From NCBI GenBank assembly GCA_003667245.1, contig RCNN01000112.1, positions 1 to 64,000 of the forward strand: 64,000 nucleotides of DNA, written 5' to 3'. The notes under the pieces were generated by a model that saw only the letters and a program-made list of their open reading frames with translations, did not search any database and was not told where the DNA came from. This DNA is from Heterostelium multicystogenum (taxonomy: Eukaryota > Evosea > Eumycetozoa > Acytosteliales > Acytosteliaceae). Positions within the stretch are counted from its first letter, which is position 1. Each line of letters starts with the position of its first letter. This document shows positions 59,155-64,000 of this stretch, piece after piece. The translations under genes were made by a program, and so were the position numbers.

Positions 59155-59523
59155 AATATAGTAAGACTACTAGACCCGTTAACAACTCTTGATCCAGATC
59201 TTTAGAAGATCTAGATAACATCTTCCTATTCAAATAATCATAAGGGTTAAACCCATTAATCATTATCTTTCCAACTACCTTCTAATAATAATAATATCTG
59301 ATTCTTCTAAGGAATCATTTCTACAAGTATAAATACCAACTCCTCTTCTTATTACAAATCGCCTTTCAGTACCATTAGTACTAATCCTCTTATAATAAAA
59401 GTTTATCTTTTAATCTTATCTTTTCTTATTAGTTATTTCTATCAACCTTTGCCAACTGCAGGGTTGTGTTATTAACATTATCTTTATTATTCTTATCTGA
59501 CCTCTATAGGTACTTACCATATT
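59155..59523 (+). repeat. 5' LTR
   Basis: Start defined by the first base shared with the 3' LTR (AATATAGTAAGACTACTAG). The end is put just before the PBS; the exact end cannot be checked because the 3' LTR is truncated by the window. It contains CTAATAATAATAATATCTG and ATAAATACC, a possible TATA-like element at about 59330. Near its end is CCAACTGCAGGGTTGTG, which shares 10 bases with the PBS. Confidence 0.85.
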
Positions 59524-59610
59524 TGGCGACAACTGCAGGTTGTGTTATTAACATTATCTTTATTATTCTTATCTGACCTCTATAGGTACTTACCATATTT
59601 GGCGTCAACT
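59453..59610 (+). repeat. Tandem duplication (about 76 bp) of LTR end and PBS region
   Basis: The segment from CAACTGCAGG(G)TTGTG to TTACCATATTTGGCG occurs twice in a row, at 59453-59529 and 59530-59604. The second copy ends in TGGCGTCAACTG, a degraded PBS-like sequence, just before the Gag start. Confidence 0.93.
59524..59539 (+). other. Primer-binding site complementary to tRNA-Ser(UGA)
   Basis: TGGCGACAACTGCAGG is the exact complement of the 3' end of tRNA-Ser(TGA) at 59063-59142 plus its added CCA (16 of 16). tRNA-Ser(AGA) at 2642 differs in the acceptor region and would not match fully. This primes minus-strand DNA synthesis. Confidence 0.88.
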
Positions 59611-59620
59611 GAAAAGAACC

Positions 59621-62600
59621 ATGGCTGATGGTACGAAGGGTCATTACTATTTTTCGGGATTACCACACGAAGATGTGGAGAACTTTCTGTTCTGGGTAGA
59701 CACGGTAGGCCCAGAGAACAAAAACCCGAAAGACATCATCTATTATCTAAGGGATAGTGCCATGCTATTTATTAAAAATTTACAGTCCACTCAAAGGGAT
59801 TCATACGCAAAGATAGTTAATCAATTGAGAGCAGCATTCGGAAAGCCAAAAATATCTCCCATAGCAGAACTCATGAATATCAAAATGAGTCATTATGCCA
59901 CCGTATCAGACTTCTGTGTTGCATTCAGATCAAAAGCTCTGGAGTTCCCACAAGGCGAAGGAGGTCCACAAACTCTTGTTATCTATTTCCTGGGTGCACT
60001 TCCTCCAGAAGTTGCAAACAATCTTTGTATCAATGGTTTACCAGAAAGCTACGAGGTCGCCATTCAAAAATTATTAGCGATGGAATTCGCTTATAATCAT
60101 TATTACGTCGTGCCACCTTCTACTGTTTCTCACACATCTCCAGCAGTACCACATGTAACTACTCCTATAAAACCACCCAATTTTTTATCACCGTCCAAAC
60201 CACCTATTCCTTTCACATATCCTCAAACTCCCATTTCTTATATTCAACACCATAATAATAATAGACCTAATAACAATGAAGTTTATCAGTTCAATAACAA
60301 CAAAAACAACTCTAAATCTACCTTACATTGTAAATTTTGTAATCGGAAAGGTCACAAAATCTCAGATTGTTTTAAGAAAATCAATGCAGAAAAACAAAAA
60401 TCACAGTTTCAAAATAACCAACCTAAATCTGTGAATCAGATCAATGAATCAATGAATCTTGATCAATGTTTAACCATTTTAGAAGGCATTCCCATCAACT
60501 CTTCTACATCGATTATGGCCACAACCACTGACTATACCAAACTAATGACAAATGGGCAATTACCTTCACTACAAGCTATTATGTTCATTCAAGGAAGACC
60601 TGTTAAAACTGTCATTGATACAGGTGCAATATCCACAATAATCAGAGAAGATTTAGCACAAGAATTAAAGTTAGAGATTATTAAAAAACCAAACAATTTA
60701 ACAGCCGCAAATGGTTCCAACATCAATGTAATTGGTCAATCTTTTGTAACTTTCAATTGTGGAACACATCAAATGAAATCTTCAGTGAAAATTATTAAAT
60801 CGTCGGATCTACTTTTTAAATGTATATTGGGTATGGATCTACTTATGGCATTAAAATTAGAAGTCCTTCTTCATTCCAATTTATTGAAATGTCTAATCAA
60901 TGGATGGTCAACGCAACTATATAATGGATTGGACATCAGAAAATCCATGTTCAACAGCAAGGATATTATCCAGAGTATTGTTCCCTCCTTGGAAACTTAT
61001 AATACTTCACTTGTTAACAATATTCAAATGGAAGCAGAAGATTCCATTGCCAACATAATGGACGAATTCAAAGATATTTTCAATGACCAATTCTTTTTTG
61101 AAAATCAAGTCAAAACAGTGGAACACGAAATCAATTTGGTACCTAATTCGTCGCCAACATCAAGTACACTTCCTAGATACTCAGTTCTAGAAAAAGAAAC
61201 ATTGGAAAAGGAATTGGATAAATTATTAAAAGCAAACATCATTGAAGAATCAAGTTCACCATACTCTGCCATTGTATTATTAGTACCTAAAAAAGATGGA
61301 ACTTATAGATTTTGTATTTCTTACAAGAAATTAAACAGTATCACAATTAAAGATCGATATCCTCTTCCACGATTAGATGACATATGGGCATACATGGTAG
61401 GATGTACTGTATTTTCTAAAATAGATCTAATCTCTGGATATTATCAAATACCTATGAAAGAGGAAGACAAACCGAAAACTGCTTTTATTACTCATAAAGG
61501 CTTATTTCAATTTAAAGCAATGGCCATGGGATTAACAAATAGTCCAGCAACTTTTCAAAGATTTATGAATCATATTCTTCGAAAACATATCAATATCTTC
61601 GTCATTGTGTATCTTGACGATGTAATCATCTTTTCAAAATCAATGAAAGACCATCTCATTCATCTTCGAACCATCCTTAATATATTCACTCGTCATAATC
61701 TAAAATTGAAAAAGGATAAATGCGAGATTGGAGTCGGAAAATTAGTTTTTGTAGGATATCAAATCTCCGCTCAAGGTCTAACTGTGGATCCTCATAAATG
61801 CAAAACCATCAAAAATTTGGCTCCACCCACTGACATTAGAAGTCTTCAAAGATTCTTAGGAATGATTAACTATTGTCGAAACTTTATTCCTAATATGGCT
61901 AAGATTGCTCATCCTCTATACTTACTTACTCGTAAGGATAATGAATTCAACTGGAAAATGGAACATGAAACTATTCGACAACAACTCATAGAATGTATCA
62001 CTTCTGATATGCAGTTAGCTTTTCCAAACGTTCATCAACCATTTGTATTAGAAACAGATGCTTCTAACATCGGAGTTGGTGCTGTTCTCAAACAATCTGA
62101 TAAACCTATCTCATTTTTTTCAAAATCTTTAAACAATGCTCAAATGAATTACAGTGCCACTGAACGTGAATGTCTAGCTATTGTTCTTGCTATTGAGAAC
62201 TATAGACCTTATCTTCATGGTAACTTCTTTACAGTTATCACTGATCATCAACCACTCAAATACCTATTTTCTGCAAAACTTAATTCTCGTCTCATTCGTT
62301 GGTCATTAAAATTACAAGAAATGAATTTTGAAATCATTTATAGACCCGGTTCTGAAAACACAATTGCAGATTTATTATCTAGAGACCCTGTCTCGACTGT
62401 CTTGAACATCTTATCTTCAACAGAAATCACATTGGAATTATGGAAGTCAGAACTATTGAAATGTCCACTATTCAAAGATATGATTGCATATCTTAAAGAT
62501 AAAACTCTTCCAAATGATGATAAAGCTGCTCGTCACATTCTTTTAAGCAGTGAATTCTACGTCTACTCTGATGACTTATTATTTAGAGGATTCAAACATC

Positions 62601-63733
62601 AAAATAGTATCATCACCACTCCTCTGCAACAAATCCAATTATGTGTTCCTAAAAGTCTCACTAATCGAATCATGAGTATGTTACATGATGATCTTATCAC
62701 TGGGGGACATCTAGGAGTTCAAAAGACTCTTGCTAAAATCAAGGAACGCTACTTCTGGATTGGAATGATTCACGATGTCAAAAATCATGTCTTACACTGT
62801 CCAAAATGCTTACAAATCAAAAGACGCTATTCAAGAAACACTGGTCATCTTATTCCAATCGAAACTTCTTTTCCATTCGAAATGATCGGTATCGATTATC
62901 TTGGTCCTCTGTGCAAAACTGACCGAGGTTATCAATATATTCTTGTCATTGTTGATCATTTTACCAAATGGGTCGAAGCTTTTCCAACAAAGGATAAAAC
63001 AGCAGAAACTGCAGCATATCACCTCTTCAATGACATCTTCACTCGTTATGGTGCTCCATTCAAGTTACTTTCTGACTGCGGAACTCATTTTCTTGCTTCT
63101 GTTGTTCAACATATCAATCATCTTTTCGGTGTAAAGAAGGTTAACACCGCACCTTATCATCCACAAACCGATGCCATCTCTGAACGTTCGATTCAAACTG
63201 TATTGCAATTACTTAAAGCATACTCTGAAGAACATCAATTCTCGAATTGGGATATCTACCTTCAAGGAGTTCTATTCGCTTATAGAATCACTCCACATGC
63301 TGTTACGGGCTATTCTCCTTTTCAACTTATGTATGGACGCTCTCCTCGTCTTCCAATTGATACTACCTTACGTATCCATCCAGTCACTCAACGACTTATG
63401 TTAAAGATATCTTCCTCATACGCTGACGACTTAGAGAATTCGTTAAAGATGGGATTCTTCATCGCCAAGAAGCACTACAAAGAGAGAGCTGAGTCCAACG
63501 CTTTCTACTACAATCGAACAAGGAAACCAGCAGAATATAAAGTGAATGATCAAGTCTATGTATACATGCCACATGTATTCGATCGCTTCAAGGAAGCCGG
63601 TCAAGGCAAAATTCTTCCTACATGGTTCGGTCCTTATACCGTTCTGGAGAAACTTGGTCCAAACACTTATAAGGTTGATCTGCCAAATAATTACTTAAAG
63701 ACCGTCAATGCAGATCGGATGAAATATGCTTAA
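59621..63733 (+). CDS. Gypsy Gag-Pol polyprotein
   Basis: One open frame of 1,370 codons, start ACCATGG (59619-59625). Gag domain residues about 1-160 (DVENFLFWVDTVGPE...); Pro-rich linker; CCHC knuckle CKFCNRKGHKISDC from residue 237. Protease with DTGA at 333. RT about 540-720 with VYLDDVIIF (Tyr 664). RNase H with ETDAS at 811. Integrase zinc finger (GGHLGVQKT, His at about 1030; HCPKCLQIKR). Integrase core D1092, D1152, E1188, spacing D-59-D-35-E as expected. A short C-terminal domain ends NADRMKYA. All catalytic residues looked for are present and no stop or frameshift interrupts, so it could encode working enzymes. Gag and Pol share one frame, so no programmed frameshift is needed. Confidence 0.97.
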   Translation: MADGTKGHYYFSGLPHEDVENFLFWVDTVGPENKNPKDIIYYLRDSAMLFIKNLQSTQRDSYAKIVNQLRAAFGKPKISPIAELMNIKMSHYATVSDFCVAFRSKALEFPQGEGGPQTLVIYFLGALPPEVANNLCINGLPESYEVAIQKLLAMEFAYNHYYVVPPSTVSHTSPAVPHVTTPIKPPNFLSPSKPPIPFTYPQTPISYIQHHNNNRPNNNEVYQFNNNKNNSKSTLHCKFCNRKGHKISDCFKKINAEKQKSQFQNNQPKSVNQINESMNLDQCLTILEGIPINSSTSIMATTTDYTKLMTNGQLPSLQAIMFIQGRPVKTVIDTGAISTIIREDLAQELKLEIIKKPNNLTAANGSNINVIGQSFVTFNCGTHQMKSSVKIIKSSDLLFKCILGMDLLMALKLEVLLHSNLLKCLINGWSTQLYNGLDIRKSMFNSKDIIQSIVPSLETYNTSLVNNIQMEAEDSIANIMDEFKDIFNDQFFFENQVKTVEHEINLVPNSSPTSSTLPRYSVLEKETLEKELDKLLKANIIEESSSPYSAIVLLVPKKDGTYRFCISYKKLNSITIKDRYPLPRLDDIWAYMVGCTVFSKIDLISGYYQIPMKEEDKPKTAFITHKGLFQFKAMAMGLTNSPATFQRFMNHILRKHINIFVIVYLDDVIIFSKSMKDHLIHLRTILNIFTRHNLKLKKDKCEIGVGKLVFVGYQISAQGLTVDPHKCKTIKNLAPPTDIRSLQRFLGMINYCRNFIPNMAKIAHPLYLLTRKDNEFNWKMEHETIRQQLIECITSDMQLAFPNVHQPFVLETDASNIGVGAVLKQSDKPISFFSKSLNNAQMNYSATERECLAIVLAIENYRPYLHGNFFTVITDHQPLKYLFSAKLNSRLIRWSLKLQEMNFEIIYRPGSENTIADLLSRDPVSTVLNILSSTEITLELWKSELLKCPLFKDMIAYLKDKTLPNDDKAARHILLSSEFYVYSDDLLFRGFKHQNSIITTPLQQIQLCVPKSLTNRIMSMLHDDLITGGHLGVQKTLAKIKERYFWIGMIHDVKNHVLHCPKCLQIKRRYSRNTGHLIPIETSFPFEMIGIDYLGPLCKTDRGYQYILVIVDHFTKWVEAFPTKDKTAETAAYHLFNDIFTRYGAPFKLLSDCGTHFLASVVQHINHLFGVKKVNTAPYHPQTDAISERSIQTVLQLLKAYSEEHQFSNWDIYLQGVLFAYRITPHAVTGYSPFQLMYGRSPRLPIDTTLRIHPVTQRLMLKISSSYADDLENSLKMGFFIAKKHYKERAESNAFYYNRTRKPAEYKVNDQVYVYMPHVFDRFKEAGQGKILPTWFGPYTVLEKLGPNTYKVDLPNNYLKTVNADRMKYA

Positions 63734-63742
63734 AAAGGGGAT

Positions 63743-64000
63743 AATATAGTAAGACTACTAGACCCGTTAACAACTCTTGATCCAGATCTTTAGAAGATCT
63801 AGATAACATCTTCCTATTCAAATAATCATAAGGGTTAAACCCATTAATCATTATCTTTCCAACTACCTTCTAATAATAATAATATCTGATTCTTCTAAGG
63901 AATCATTTCTACAAGTATAAATACCAACTCCTCTTCTTATTACAAATCGCCTTTCAGTACCATTAGTACTAATCCTCTTATAATAAAAGTTTATCTTTTA
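63743..64000 (+). repeat. 3' LTR, truncated by window end
   Basis: Identical to 59155-59412 over all 258 visible bases. Preceded by the polypurine tract. Confidence 0.95.

Larger units (their letters stand above)
59155..64000 (+). mobile_element. Ty3/gypsy LTR retrotransposon, nearly complete (3' LTR cut by window end)
   Basis: 5' LTR from 59155, PBS at 59524, one open Gag-Pol frame 59621-63733, a purine tract AAAAAGGGGA (63732-63741) and a 3' LTR from 63743. The 258 bases visible in both LTRs show no difference. Pol order is protease, RT, RNase H, integrase, the Ty3/gypsy order. No chromodomain is evident at the C-terminus. Inserted upstream of tRNA-Ser(TGA) at a distance like that known for the D. 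discoideum tRNA-associated gypsy element DGLT-A (from memory). The 3' target duplication lies outside the window. Confidence 0.95.

Noticed and set aside
1..64000. CRISPR arrays, rRNA genes and bacterial operons
   Set aside because: None seen; spliced genes, poly(A) retroelements and eukaryotic tRNAs exclude a bacterial source.

Overview
The window looks like nuclear DNA of a dictyostelid social amoeba. It is very AT-rich, with (TAA)n, (CAA)n and poly(A/T) tracts between genes. Introns are short (about 60-170 bp, GTAAGT/GTATGT...AG). There is a cycloartenol synthase that reads like Dictyostelium cas1, small tRNA-associated poly(A) retroelements of the TRE type, and a tRNA-associated Ty3/gypsy element. 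I do not assign a species. Many genes carry single-base frameshifts, often in short homopolymers, while others are perfectly open, so uncorrected sequencing errors and real decay must both be considered.

Layout. 1-9 kb: C-terminal half of the splicing protein SART1/Snu66, an unknown gene, tRNA-Ser(AGA) with a retroelement fragment behind it, a broken membrane-protein gene, and an ABCG half-transporter (minus). 9-19 kb: cycloartenol synthase, a tweety/prominin-like membrane protein, a small unknown gene, inositol-tetrakisphosphate 1-kinase (minus) and RagA GTPase (minus). 19-27 kb: TMEM120, a PPPDE-PUL protein (minus), a secreted protein (minus) and F-box-like gene copy 1 (minus). 27-30 kb: tRNA-Ala followed by an internally deleted non-LTR element. 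29.7-38.2 kb: the ribosome-assembly giant Urb1 and a peroxisomal 4-coumarate-CoA-ligase-like enzyme (both minus). 39-43 kb: two tandem cysteine-rich, probably GPI-anchored surface proteins. 44-54 kb: a two-helix membrane protein, a B-box/beta-propeller protein, the splicing factor RBM22, a minimal Ctr copper transporter, an unknown gene and the RNA polymerase III subunit RPC6. 53.9-56.0 kb: a nest of mobile debris (121-bp inverted repeats, a rearranged LTR, a second non-LTR element) around tRNA-Glu(TTC), then a 5'-truncated TRE copy. 56.3-58.2 kb: F-box-like copy 2. 59.0 kb to the end: tRNA-Ser(TGA) with a nearly complete, open, apparently young Ty3/gypsy element inserted about 12 bp upstream of it.

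Most genes are housekeeping and unrelated to each other; SART1 and RBM22 both serve the spliceosome, and RPC6 belongs to the polymerase that transcribes the tRNA genes the mobile elements target. The most striking theme is that every tRNA gene here has a retroelement next to it. The gypsy element goes further: its primer-binding site is a perfect complement of the 3' end of the tRNA-Ser(UGA) whose gene it sits beside, and its leader carries a tandem duplication of the LTR-end/PBS segment.
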